Shown here piece by piece: positions 49,586-60,668 of a stretch of 64,000 bases of DNA. This DNA comes from Eutreptiella sp. 'Long Island Sound 2002'. Lineage: Eukaryota > Euglenozoa > Euglenophyceae > Eutreptiales > Eutreptiaceae. The notes below the pieces were generated by a model. It saw only the letters and a list, made by a program, of their open reading frames with translations. It did no database searches and was not told where the DNA came from. The stretch is taken from assembly GCA_964036045.1 (NCBI GenBank), contig OZ038381.1:147011596-147075595 (forward strand), read 5' to 3'. The position numbers and the translations under genes are program-made. The stretch's first letter is position 1. Each line of letters starts with the position of its first letter.

Positions 49586-52380
49586 TCAGAAATCAGGTGG
49601 CCACTCGCTCCCCTCCCGCTCTCGCACCTCAGCACTGTCGTGCTCCTGCCCCAGGCAAAAATTTGCCTCCCCCCCCAACTCCTCGCTATCGCTAATAGGT
49701 TGCGGGTCAGTTTTGCTATCGCCAATAGGTTGCGGGTTAGTTTTGCGTCTCTTCACAACTGGCTGCGGACGATGGTCTTGATAGTCCGCTGATTGAACGT
49801 CCTCTCCGTCCATGTCTGCAGATTGATTCTGATCTTCACACAGGTCTGCAGACACACGGAAGGAACAGTCAGAAACTCGTCTGGCACTGCCTGCCTCTGG
49901 GCCGGGGCACGATACACACAGTGCAAACAGACGGGCACACACTGTGAGCAATGTTTCTAGCTGGTTTTTTCTGTCGAAGTATTGCAGGCCAGCTCAGCCA
50001 CCAGGTGCTGTTTTTTCTGGGGGGGGGGGGGGGCAGTGGGTGCACAAACCTTGTGAGACTTCGTTCCCGACACCGCCATGATCGTGATGCTGAGATTGTT
50101 CACCTGGCACGCTTTGGCTGTGAGCTGCGCATACATCTGCAAACAACCAGGCACACACAGTGACACAGTGACGCTGGTTTTTTCTTTCGAAGTGTTGCAG
50201 GCCAGCTCAGCCACCAGGTGCTGTTTTTTCTGGGGGGGGGGGGGGGCAGTGGGTGAACAAACCTTGCGATACTTGGCCTGCCGCAGCGCCATGTTCTTGA
50301 TTCTGGCTGTGACCTGCGCATACATCTGCAGACAACCAGGCACGCACAGTGACACAGTGACGCTGTTTTTTCTGTCTAAGCATTGCAGGCCAGCTCAGCC
50401 ACCAGGCGCGATACACTGAGGTACTGATTTTTCTAGGGGGGGGGGGGGGCAGTGGGTGAACAAACCTTGCGACACTTGGCCTGCCGCAGCGCCATGTTCT
50501 TGAACCTGGCTGTGACCTGTGCGTACATCTGCAGACAACCAGGCACGCACAGTGACATAGTGACGCTGTTTTTTCCGTCTAAGCATTGCAGGCCAGCTCA
50601 GCCACCAGGCGCGATACACTGAGATACTGATTTTTCTGGGGGGGGGGGGTGGGGGGCAGTGGGTGAACAAACCTTGCGATACTTGGCCTGCCGCGGCGCC
50701 ATGTTCTTGATTCTGGCTGAGCAGGGCCTCTTGGTGCTCCCGATCGTCCCTGGTTGCAGGGCGCAGCGCAAAAAGCGCGCACACCATTGCGGGGTACGTG
50801 CGGATGAGGGAGCGGACGGCTCTGGCGGCGAAGGCGGCCCACCGGCGTTGACGTAGGACGCCAAACTTTAGCAGGGTCGTGCGCAGTGCATCGCACATGG
50901 TGCGCAGGACCCCAAGACGGGCAGGAGCATGGTTCCAGTGCAAGGCAATAGCCTGCATCCCGTCGGCAACGATATCCAGGAAACGATAATCACCAGCAGC
51001 CATAGCATCACGGAAGGCTAGGTCTGCTCTATGGCAATTCGCATGGAAGGGCACCACGACACTGAAGCCGAGCAATTCAGTTTGCAGCGACCTCAAGCGT
51101 CCGAAGACGCCGGTGTTCGCGCCCTGCATGACGTCGGCTCCATCTGCACAGTACCAAAATAGGCGAGCAACCCATTCCTCAACGGGAGCACCCGCCCGGA
51201 GGAGTGCGCGCTTGTATGAAGCCACAATGGCACCGGCGTCCCCGCTCTTAAGATACTCACATCCTAGGTACGAGGTGGTCACCACACCATTCCGGACAGT
51301 GCGCGTGTACAACACCTCCTTCTTACGTGCACCCCTGTCCGTGCAGGAGTCCGATGCCAATCCGAAGAATTGGCTGGCCATGATGGCAGCACCCTCGTCT
51401 GCGCGGTATGGGGCAGCAATGGCATGCAGAATGGTGACGGACGCGGTCTGTCCGTGATATGAGGGAGTGATGGAGCCCCCTGTCAAAGTGACAAGCTCAG
51501 CATCCCCGGGAAGATCATTAAAGGCACCATCTCGCTTTGCGATGCGGTACACGGCAGCGAAAAGACCGCATATGCAGGACTGTACTGGGCTGGGAAGAGC
51601 ACCAACCACAGAGGATGATGCCCCAGCACTATTCCAAAGTGCCAAGGACTTAGCGTGTAATCCACACTTGGGGTGGTCCTTGACAGTTGATAACCGCAAG
51701 CATGAATTGCCGTCCACCCATGACTGGCGTACACCCTGTTGAGGGTATTCTCGGCACGCTGCACACCACATTAAGCCATTCTCGTGACACAACCATGGGC
51801 GACCTTCACACCACTTTGGCTTAAATTTCCGAACTTTAGGCTGTGGAGGCGGTGGTGCAAGCCTTGGAGCAGAGCACACATGGCAAACTGCTTCCAACAG
51901 CACAGCAGTGGAACATCGCTGGTGGACACGTCGCTTGCACTGTTTGCAAGTGCGCATAATGCCGGCTGACGGTGAATCACAGACGCGGCATACACAACAT
52001 AGGCACTTGCCATGTTGTGTGCAGATCTCATGGGCGTCCTTTTGGCACAGCGTGCAACGCACGAGTGCACCATGCAACTTCTCGTCACAACAGGCACATG
52101 GAGCCGAGATGGTAGAGAAGTAGGACGTCAGCGCTGTTGGCCTCAATTGAGCGGGTGCGTCCTCGGGGACCCGTGGCGGTGCTTCCCCGGGGTCTTTGTT
52201 TGTGAATTCCCAGCCATCACGTGTCTTTTGCTTTTCAGCAGCACGTGTGACTTGCGTACGGTATATCTTCAGTCCGTGCGCCGTTGTGAGGTAATCCGTA
52301 GCTTCAGTAGCACTGGAATACCGCGTCCATTGTCCGCCGGTGGGGCGCAGCCAAACGGGGAGGCTGCGAGGGTTCGACAT
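49586..52380 (-). CDS. hAT-like transposase-derived gene with PHD-like fingers (five exons)
   Basis: Exons (minus): 52380-50673, 50528-50466, 50325-50263, 50136-50050, 49845-49586; all GT-AG, all in phase 1, total 726 codons with no stop until 49586. Residues 95-170: two Cys/His clusters resembling PHD/RING fingers (CACCDEKLHGALVRCTLC; CRVCDSPSAG). Residues 186-245: KFKPKWCEGRPWLCHENGLM with later Cys and His, the TTF/ZNF862-type finger that precedes hAT-like cores. Residues 338-460: FFGLASDSCTDRG (Asp344/348), YCADGADVMQGANTGVFGRL (Asp413) and VPFHANCHRADLAF, as in DUF4371-type hAT proteins. The hAT C-terminal dimerisation region is absent; instead there are 21-29-residue repeats (DVCAGHSQNQEHGAAAGQVS) and an acidic tail. 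A full open frame over five exons suggests a maintained gene, perhaps a domesticated or regulatory derivative. Confidence 0.7.
50040..50740. repeat. Tandem exon-intron units of the hAT-like gene
   Basis: A ~190-205 bp unit is repeated: acceptor TCTGCAG, a 63-bp exon (87 bp in the last copy), donor GTTTGTTCACCCACTGCC, then a run of 14-18 C, and CAGCACCTGGTGGCTGAGCT or its variant. The end of the large first exon carries the same sequence. The exons encode DVRTGHSQVQEHGAAAGQVS, DVCAGHSQNQEHGAAAGQVS and a diverged 29-residue version. Confidence 0.85.
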
Positions 52381-52587
52381 GGTGTCTATGAGAGAAAAGA
52401 ATGAGGGTGGAATGTGTAAGCTAATACCATATTGATTCGTGCTAGAGCTTTACATCTGAAGTCGGTTCGTAACTTTTGTGATTTCGTACACCAATGCACA
52501 CATGCACAACCCATGCCCATCCTCTTCGTTTGCATTCCATGCCCATATCCGCAAGCCTATACCGTCCCACTCTCTTCAAACCATGCC

Positions 52588-52929
52588 ATGTCCCGAGCAC
52601 CTATAAAGGTACCTAATGAACTTGAAACAATTGTGTCATCCACACCTGATCCTATCGGGGTACCTGATGAACCTGAAACAATTGTGTCATCCACACCTGA
52701 TCCTATCGGGGTACCTGATGAAAATGTGGGGATCGAAGTGCGTTGCGCAAAACGCGTGCAGCGGGTAGATTATGCAAAGACAAAAATCAAAAGATGTGGT
52801 ATTGGAGTGCCACGAAATGTGGTCACATGTGCTAAAACACACCAACAAACACCAAAAAACACCGGAAAAAACACCACAAAAACACCAAAAAAACACCGAA
52901 AAACACCGAAAAACACCAGAAAACACTGA
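52588..52929 (+). other. Open frame with 51-bp repeats
   Basis: A plus-strand frame reads PNELETIVSSTPDPIGV, PDEPETIVSSTPDPIGV and PDENVGIEVRCAKRV, because a 51-bp unit (GAAACAATTGTGTCATCCAC then ACCTGATCCTATCGGGGTA) occurs twice. It then runs into the CACCAAAAAA array. The direction is opposite to the neighbouring hAT-like gene. I cannot tell whether it is expressed. Confidence 0.3.
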
Positions 52930-52935
52930 AAAACG
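52838..52935. repeat. (CACCAAAAAA)n run right of the hAT-like gene
   Basis: About nine ACACCAAAAA-type units, the inverted counterpart of 49060-49140. Confidence 0.75.
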
Positions 52936-53007
52936 TGGATTTTGGCCAAAAAACGGCGTTTTTTGCCATATGACAGGTGGCGCGACGGGTAATTAAGGGA
53001 GACTTGC

Positions 53008-53932
53008 CTCCACCACAACAATAGTACCGTGGAGCACAAATTGCATAGATTGTTGGTTGCAGTAAGTGCTTGCAAAACCCGTGCGGACGGGGCCTCCTCT
53101 GAGTGGAACATTGGCAACTGCACTTAGCCCAGACCGAGCCTCTGGGTACTGGTTCGGGGCCGACCCTTGCACTGCTACAAGCAGGCAACAGGGGCCGCCG
53201 ACCCCTGGTCAAGTATTGGAGGGTTTCAATCAAGAAATAGAAGCCCCACGCCCTGAAAAACCAGCGGTGTATCCGAACCATCCCAACGAATACACCCCCC
53301 TGCCATCATTGGCAATCTGATTTCCAATGCACTTGGGATCTTGAGTTAGACGTGTGTACTAGGCATTCCATGCCTGCAATATTGGCCTCGCCATTTACAT
53401 GTGTGGGTCAGATCCCCCACTGCCCAGGGCACATGCATGGGCCAATATCCTCGTTGCCAACGCTGCATGTTTGGGTCGAGAGGCCAGGTGGCTGAGACAC
53501 TTGTGTGGTCAACACCTCAAGCGCCGAGGACACATGTCAGGTCTCGGGTACCCAGGGAACATATCCATATCAAAATCCAGGTGCCTGTGAAAGGGGCAAC
53601 TGACATTGCCGCCTGTTTGAGGCCCTGTCCCAGCCCAACCCCCCCCCCCTCCCAAATTTTGTTCTCCCTTGAATTGCCAAAACGCCTTTTGCCTTTTTCC
53701 CATACTCATCCCCAACTGGAGATTTATGTCTTCGGGGAATCCACGCCCTCATTTATCCCCACTTGGCGTGTGGTGTCACCACCAGCTTAGTTGCTCACCC
53801 CTCAGCAGGGATTGCACCCCTGAGCACTGGTCCCAAATGATGGCTGTCAGGTTCCAAGGCCGAGCGGACTTGGACAAGCCCCATGGACCAGGACCCAGCG
53901 CAAATGAGCAAGATGCACTGTCAGTGCCTAGG
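53008..53932. repeat. ~0.93-kb block, first copy
   Basis: Nearly identical to 59386-60313. Both begin CCTCCACCAC and end GTCAGTGCCTAGG. Short open frames inside (for example 53066-53320) are shared, but I see no protein family. The 79 bp at 53854-53932 are the empty SINE target site. Confidence 0.9.
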
Positions 53933-55388
53933 CATATCAATGTGGTATGAAGGGTAAACATTATGAGCACACAGGGCTGTACGAAGAGAGGGACATGAAT
54001 CCAAGCTGCCTGGGGTGGCTAACACACAAAGACACACGCGTTGGAGAACCACAAAACAAGAACGGAGCAAGAAAACTGGTGAAGAAACACGTGTAAGCCG
54101 TGTCTGGAAGGGTTCTTCCAGCCCTCTGCAAGTCTGACCGGAGACAAGCAGCGGGCAGTAAGCAACCGACAGCAGGTGACTGGTGATCAGGGCCAGCTGC
54201 AACTTGGGTTTACCAAGGTGTCTCTCTCCATCAGCGAGCACCTTGGTGTGACGTCTTACTGTCATCGCTCACTTCTACGGGAGGCCGGCCGTTGCACCAA
54301 GGGTCCAGTCACAGAGCAGCAGGTCTCACATGCCAGCACAGATCAGTCACCGTGCAAGCAAGAGATGTATGTATGCATGTATTGCATGCAACCATCCAAT
54401 CACGCCTAAACAAAGGCATAAGACTAGGGTGCCTCAGTGTGGGAGCCCAGTCCTTCACCTAGCGTATTAACGGGTTGGACCACCGCGCACCTCCTTGAGC
54501 AGCCACTGGTGCGGGCTGCAGGGCACTCATACCTGTGTGCTGCCTGCCACGAGCTTCAGAGATATGGCAACTCAGCATCACCGGCGTATATAGACTCATG
54601 CTCACAAGCACACAGAGATACACAGACCTACTGAATACTACTTGCTGGCCTATGTCCATTAGCTGGTATGCATCCGGTTGGTGTCCAGCTTTCCGAGGGT
54701 GGGGTTTGCTAGACTCATAGGGTTGGCGCAGGCCAGCATACGCTCGAGATTCCGAACCACTGGGTGCTGCCTGCCATGGACTTCACGGGAATGGCAACTC
54801 AGCCCTGCTAGTTCATAAATATGTATGCATGTATGTTTGCATCTTTGTATGTTGATGTGTTCGTGTGAAAGCAAACGGACTGCTAAACGGTCAGTTGACT
54901 GGCAATAGCACGATCACACACACGTTGGAGAACCACAAAACAAGAACGGCGCAAGAAATGTGGTGAACACACATGTGTAAGCCGTGTCCGGAAGGGTTCT
55001 TCCAGCCCTCTGCAGGTCTGACCTGCAACAAGCAGCCAGCGGTCAGCAACCGAGGGAAGGCGACTGGTGATCACGGCCAGCTGCAACTTGGGTTTACCAA
55101 GGTGTCTCTCTCCATCAGCGAGCACCTTGGTGTGACGTCTTACTGTCATCGCTCACTTCTACGGGAGGCCGGCCGTTGCACCAAGGGTCCAGTCACAGAG
55201 CAGCGGGTCTCACATGCCAGCACAGATCAGTCACCGTGCAAGCAAGAGATGTATGTATGCATGTATCGGATGCAACCATCCAACCACGCCTAATCAAAGG
55301 CATAGGATCAGAGTGCATCAGTGTGGGAGCCCAATCCTTCACCTAGCGTATTAACGGGTTGGACCACCGCGCACCTCCTTGAGCAGCC
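53933..55388. repeat. ~885-bp satellite units, first array
   Basis: Landmarks TGGTGATCAGGGCCAGCTGC at 54181 and 55065 (884 bp apart). Each unit also holds GCGTATTAACGGGTTGGACC and two related halves around CTGCCTGCCA...ATGGCAACTCAG. The second unit is cut at about 55388, where extremely GC-rich DNA begins. Confidence 0.85.
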
Positions 55389-58300
55389 AGTGGTGCGGGG
55401 CAGGCGGGGCAGGGTGCCGGCCACGGGAGCGCGGAGCGGGGGAAAGGAGGCGACAGGGGGAGTGCCCAGGGACAAACGCAGGGGGCAGGCCTAGGCGCAC
55501 GCGGCAAGGAGCGAGGGCGAAAGCGCGGGCAAGGTACCGAGGCCAGCGACAGCGAAGGGGGACAGAGCGCGGGTAGCGGGCGGCACGACGCGGGACAAGG
55601 AGCGGGGAAAGGGCAAAGGCACGGGAAGGACACGCAGGGGCGCGAGCAGGGCGCCAAGGCGGGCGGCCACGGAGCGCGTGGAGTGGAGCGGGGCGCGGTC
55701 AGCGAGCGTGGGCGCAGCCAAGGGCATGGACACGGGCACGGGAAGGATACGGGCGCCGGCAGTGCAGGCCAAGGCGCAGGTGACAGGGGGCGGGACCCAC
55801 GGCGCGCATAGGGGGACAAAGGTGTGGGGGCCGGGAAGGGACCCAAGGGCAAGGGCAAGGGCGCCGTGGGCCCCCGGGGAAAGACAGGACGGGGCACGGG
55901 AGCCACGGGGGGAGGGCGGAGCGAAGGGAGGGGGACGGGGGGCGTGGCGCCCCCGCAGCCGGACGTGCAGCCGGTGCGGTGCATCCCCCCCGGCATCCAA
56001 CAAATGCCGGCGCACCACACCCACCACCACCACCACCACCACGCCCACCTCTACAACATCGACCCGGACGCCGGAGACCTCATCGTCCCCCAACCCCCCC
56101 GACCTCAGCACCAGCCAGCCCCCCCTGCACCGAGGGCGGAGCCGGCGCGGATGGCCGCTGCCTCGGCGGCGGGGGGGCGGGGCGCGGCGCCGGCGCCGCA
56201 GGCACAGGGGCCGCAGGGGGAGCCGGCGCGGGGGGCAGAGGGGGCCCGGCCCTGGGACCGGGACTGGAACACGGTCCCAGACCCCCTGGGGGGTGAGGCC
56301 CTCCCCCTGGTGGTGGAGGTGTACGGGTGGCTGAGCTGGGCCTGCTCGGTGACCACCAGGGGGATGAGGAACCGGCCTTTCGATGCCGTGCTCCTCCGGA
56401 GGGACGGGGGGAACCGGGAGGTGCCCCCGGGGGGATGGGCGGCCCCAGAGGACCACGAGAGGGTCCTCCGGGCGGTGATTCGGGCGGCGTGGCCCGACAA
56501 GGAGCCGACGTGGCCGGCTTTCCTGGAGGGGGGGGCGGTGCTGCGCATCACGGATGCGGATGCCAACAATTGGCTCCCCCGGGCTTTGCGCAACGCCCTC
56601 ACCCACTGGCGCTACCGCCGGCGGAACCCGCCACCGCCGCAGCCCCAGCCCCCATACAAGCGACGACGTAGGTGACGGCCGCGCCCCGTCGGCCCAGGCG
56701 ATGGGCGCGAGGGGGTGGGAAGGGGACAGTGCCGCGGGACGCCCCCCCCAGCGGAGCCGGGCCCCCCGACCCACACCCCCCGCACCGTGCGGCGCGGCGG
56801 AGGGGCGCGCGCCGCCTCCAGTGGGAGGGAGGACGGGGGCAACGAGCGCGAGGGGAGGCCCACTGCCCCGCAGCCCGCTAACCACTGACCGCTGACCCGA
56901 ACCGCCGCCCCCAGCACTCACCGGCCCTCCCCCCCCCCACCGCCCCCCGGCCAGCCGGCACCGCGCGGCGAGAGCGAGGAGAGCAGGGTGCCCGAGCGAG
57001 GGCCTGCACAAGGGTGTGGCACCCAAAGGGTGGAGGGGGGCGGGGGAAGAGTGCGCCCCCCCCAGTCGGCGACTGGCCAGCCAGGACCGGAACCACGAGG
57101 CTGCCCCCCCGCGGCCGTCGGGGGGCGGCGCCAGGAGACCAGGGGGGGACTGCGGGGAACGCCCCCTCCCCCACCCCTCTCCCCCCCCCCCCGGCCCGTG
57201 GGCGGCCGGAGGCCGGCCGGAGAGACGGCGGCCCCGCACCCCCCCGGGGGGGGCGCGGCACCAAGGGGGGGGACGCCACAGCCACGGCGAGCGCAGCCGC
57301 GCGCCAAGCGCCCCCAGCCCACCGCCCGCTCACTCCCGCATTACCCGCTGCCGACCGGCGGCTCTACGCCGGCGCCGCGGGCCGCAACGGAACGGCGGCA
57401 CCCAGGAATGCGCAGACGAAGCGGCCCGCCTTGGTGCCCGCCTGGGGAAGGCGGGGGAGCAGACCGCGGCGAAGAGACCTCTCCCCCCCCCCCCCCCCCC
57501 GCCACACTGACCCACCGGCGGCCGACCAGGCCGCGCCCGGCACCCACGGCCGCCCGGCAACCCCGGCTGAACGGGTATACCCAGGGGGGCCGCACCGGGG
57601 AAGAAGGGGGACAGGGACGGGGGCCACGGGCCACCCCCCCCCAGGCAGGGGGGTGGGGAACAGCGGCGCGGCCCCCCCTCCCCTCTTCCCCCACTCCCCC
57701 CCCCGGCCTGCGGGCCACGGGGGCGCCGGCCCTCCACCCCCCCCGAGGCCGAGGGGACGTCCCCCCTCCCCCAGAAGGGACTGCGACGCCCGGGGGGGAC
57801 GCAGCTAGACCCGCACGCCGCGCGCCCCCGCGCCCCCCACCGCCTGCACCCGCGGGGGTCGCGACAGGCGGGCGAACCCGCACCAGCGCGCAAGAACGAC
57901 ACACGGGCCACGCCCGGGGCTGCCCCACGACCCCGACCGAACGCGTACACCTGGGGTGGATGCGCCGGCGACGAAGGGGGGACTGGGCAGAGGGCCGCAG
58001 GCCGCCCCCCCTAGAGAGGGAGGTGGGGAGCCATGGCGCGACCCCCCCCCCTGTCCCCCCACCCCCCCGACCGACCCGCAAGACACGGGGCTCCGGCCCC
58101 CCACCCCCTCCGAGGCAGAGGGGATGATCCCCCCTCCCCCCGGCAGGACCGCGGCGCCCGGGAGGGAGGCCGGAGCAGGGCCCGCCTCCACGCCCTAGCC
58201 GCCTGCTCCCGCAAGAACCGCGATGGACAAGCGAACCCGCGCCAACACACAGGGGCGCCACACGGACCGCGCCCGGAGACAGCAAGCGAGCACGAACCGG

Positions 58301-59385
58301 AGCGGTATGGGGGCCACGCCCTCCATGCCCAGAGCGACACCAAGGACACCCGCTTTGTTGCCTGCCTAGGGAAGGCAGAGGGACGGACCGAGGCAAGGCG
58401 ACCCCCCGCCCCGCTGGCCCCCCCGGCCGCACAGTCGGGGAGAACGGCGCACAGGCCCCCCCCCCCCCCCCCACCCCGGCCCCCGGCGCTGGAACGCCCC
58501 AAACGCGCAGACCCACCCCACGGGGAGCACACAGCCCCAAGCCCGGTAGGGGGGAAACGGGACCCCCCCCCCCCAAACAAACCAAACGGGGCACGGGACG
58601 GGGCAGGACACACGGAGGGGCACGGATCGCGTGAAACGGCCCTACCAGCGCCCAGCACCGGGACCGCGAGAGGTGCGCGCGCCACACCAACCAGGGGAGG
58701 GGGGGGGGGCGCGGACGCCGCGGGAGCGCGAGCGCACACACACACAAAGGACACGCTGGGAAAACCAGAAGGGCAACCGGACCGAGCACGCGGAACGCAC
58801 AGACCGCATGGAATGGCGTACCAGCGAGCGAGGATGAGGGACACCCGAACGGGACGGCCCGCCACACATAGCGCAGGAAACGCGGGGCGGGAAGGGGGAA
58901 ACGGGGAGGACACGAGGCCAGGCACCGGCCCGAGCCCCCCGAACCGGCCGCGAGCGCCGCGCACACACGACCAGGGCACTGCACCCGCCAAGGCAGTAGT
59001 GGCGCACCATGCCACGCACCAGCCCCAAGGCTAGGCAGCCTCCGCGCCGGCCCGCGGGGGTCCTACTAGCGACAAGCCAGTAGCACGGGCCCGGCGGCGC
59101 CGGCACCCCGGGCGACCACGCATCAAGAAGGCGACGCGGTGGGTAAGCGCCTGCAGCTACGGCTGCTAAGTGATGCACTGACCGGGGAGTGGCGAAACGG
59201 GGAAGCCGGGGAGGGACAGGGCTCCGAGCCCCGTGAACCCGGGGGACTCCGCCACCGGGCAGGAGGTGTGTCATGAAGGGCCCCCCACTAGATCCCGGTG
59301 GGGAGGATATCACCTGGCCCGACCAGGTGGCCCCCCGGGGCCGAAAAACGTCTAGTACCCGCAAAATCAAACCTCAAACCTCAAA
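55389..59385. other. ~4-kb extremely GC-rich segment
   Basis: Base composition changes abruptly at 55389, and ordinary composition returns at about 59350. Many G or C runs of 8-18 bases. Blocks recur imperfectly, for example around 57575-57800 and 57945-58165 (CGCCGG, CCACCCCC, GAGGCCGAGGGGA and GGACTGCGACGCCCGGG-like words). The right end carries three TCAAACC units just before the 0.93-kb block, like the simple-repeat tail of a non-LTR element. Nearly every frame is open because stops are rare, so most long frames mean nothing. Confidence 0.6.
55824..56675 (+). CDS. Possible protein in the GC-rich segment
   Basis: 283 codons. The first half is Gly/Pro/Ala-rich with HHTHHHHHHHAH. The second half looks globular: RPWDRDWNTVPDPLGGEALP, VEVYGWLSWACSVTTRGMRN, RPFDAVLLRRDGG, VLRAVIRAAWPDKEPTWPAF, NNWLPRALRNALTHWRYRRR, ending YKRRRR. 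Trp, Asp and Asn residues that GC pressure would not favour are frequent here, so I prefer this frame to overlapping ones. It could be a retroelement ORF1-like or capsid-like protein, but I have no motif to support that. Confidence 0.35.
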   Translation: MGAGKGPKGKGKGAVGPRGKTGRGTGATGGGRSEGRGTGGVAPPQPDVQPVRCIPPGIQQMPAHHTHHHHHHHAHLYNIDPDAGDLIVPQPPRPQHQPAPPAPRAEPARMAAASAAGGRGAAPAPQAQGPQGEPARGAEGARPWDRDWNTVPDPLGGEALPLVVEVYGWLSWACSVTTRGMRNRPFDAVLLRRDGGNREVPPGGWAAPEDHERVLRAVIRAAWPDKEPTWPAFLEGGAVLRITDADANNWLPRALRNALTHWRYRRRNPPPPQPQPPYKRRRR

Positions 59386-60313
59386 CCTCCACCACGACAA
59401 TAGTACCGTGGAGCACAAATTGCATAGATTGTTGGTTGCAGTAAGTGCTTGCAAAACCCGTGCGGACGGGGCCTCCTCTGAGTGGAAGATTGGCAACTGC
59501 ACTTAGCCCAGACCGAGCCTCTGGGTACTGGTTCGGGGCCGACCCTTGCACTGCTACAAGCAGGCAACAGGGGCCGCCGACCCCTGGTCAAGTATTGGAG
59601 GGTTTCAATCAAGAAATAGAAGCCCCACGCCCTGAAAAACCAGCGGTGTATCCGAACCATCCCAACGAATACACCCCCCTGCCATCATTGGCAATCTGAT
59701 TTCCAATGCACTTGGGATCTTGAGTTAGACGTGTGTACTAGGCATTCCATGCCTGCAATATTGGCCTCGCCATTTACATGTGTGAGTCAGATCCCCCACT
59801 GCCCAGGGCACATGCATGGGCCAATATCCTCGTTGCCAACGCTGCATGTTTGGGTCGAGAGCCTAGGTGGCTGAGACACTTGTTTGGTCAACACCTCAAG
59901 CGCCGAGGACACATGTCAGGTCTCGGGTACCCAGGGAACATATCCAGATCAAAATCCAGGTGCCTGTGAAAGGGGCAACTGACATTGCCGCCTGTTTGAG
60001 GCCCTGTCCCAGCCCAACCCCCCCCCCTCCTCCCAAATTTTGTTCTCCCTTGGATGGCCAAAACGCCTTCTGCCTTTTTCCCATACTCATCCCCAACTGG
60101 AGATTTATGTCTTCGGGGAATCCACGCCCTCATTTATCCCCACTTGGCGTGTGGTGTCACCACCAGCTTAGTTGCTCACCCCTCAGCAGGGATTGCACCT
60201 CTGAGCACTGGTCCCAAATGATGGCTGTCGGGTTCCAAGGCCGAGCGGACTTGGACAAGCCCCATGGACCAGGACCCAGCGCAAATGAGCAAGATGCACT
60301 GTCAGTGCCTAGG
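59386..60313. repeat. ~0.93-kb block, second copy
   Basis: Copy of 53008-53932 with scattered substitutions. It ends in the first copy of the 79-bp duplication (60235-60313) beside the SINE. Confidence 0.9.
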
Positions 60314-60589
60314 TAAAGGTAAAGGTAAGTTGCTCGGGCGATCTCCGAACTCCAGCGTATCAGTGATCCCTACCTGTCCCTCGCAGCATCCCTTCCGGCT
60401 CGCGGGGTCACCGACACCCTAGCGCCTAGGACACTGCGTTCCGCCCCCACCGGGGTTCGAACCGACGCTGCATCCCTTCCGGCTCGCGGGGCCACTGGCA
60501 CCCTAGCGCCTAGGACAATGCGTTTGGCCTCCACCGGGATTCGAACCGAGCACCTTTAGTTCAGGCGTCACGTGCATGACCGCTGAACT
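60314..60589 (-). mobile_element. tRNA-derived SINE with 79-bp target duplication
   Basis: On the minus strand it starts AGTTCAGCGGTCATGCACGT (A-box-like, D-arm style) and has GGTTCGAATCCCGG (B box, 60534-60547) about 45 nt later. A second GGTTCGAACCCCGG follows (60451-60463), because an 84-bp unit is duplicated (60387-60470 and 60471-60554). The 3' end is a simple repeat, TTACCTTTACCTTTA. Flanks 60235-60313 and 60590-60668 are identical 79-bp direct repeats. The related locus at 53854-53932 has one copy and no SINE. Confidence 0.85.
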
Positions 60590-60668
60590 CCAAGGCCGAG
60601 CGGACTTGGACAAGCCCCATGGACCAGGACCCAGCGCAAATGAGCAAGATGCACTGTCAGTGCCTAGG
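60590..60668. repeat. Second copy of the 79-bp target duplication
   Basis: Identical to 60235-60313, beginning CCAAGGCCGAGCGGACTTGG and ending CAGTGCCTAGG. Confidence 0.95.

Noticed and set aside
54176-54409. A 77-codon frame recurring in every ~885-bp satellite unit
   Set aside because: It recurs because the satellite recurs; copies differ by frame-changing indels and no family is recognisable.
55491-57239. A 582-codon open frame on the minus strand
   Set aside because: Extreme GC content makes stops rare, the translation is low-complexity Pro/Arg/Gly, and it overlaps a more protein-like plus-strand frame.
57341-58984. A 547-codon minus-strand open frame
   Set aside because: Same reason: GC-driven open frame with simple composition and repeated blocks in other frames.
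59362-59390. TCAAACC repeats as possible telomere sequence
   Set aside because: Only three units, not a known telomere motif, and internal; better read as a retroelement tail or chance.
60534-60589. A functional tRNA gene
   Set aside because: A- and B-box-like words are present, but the acceptor stem and anticodon loop do not fold properly and the body continues as a SINE.
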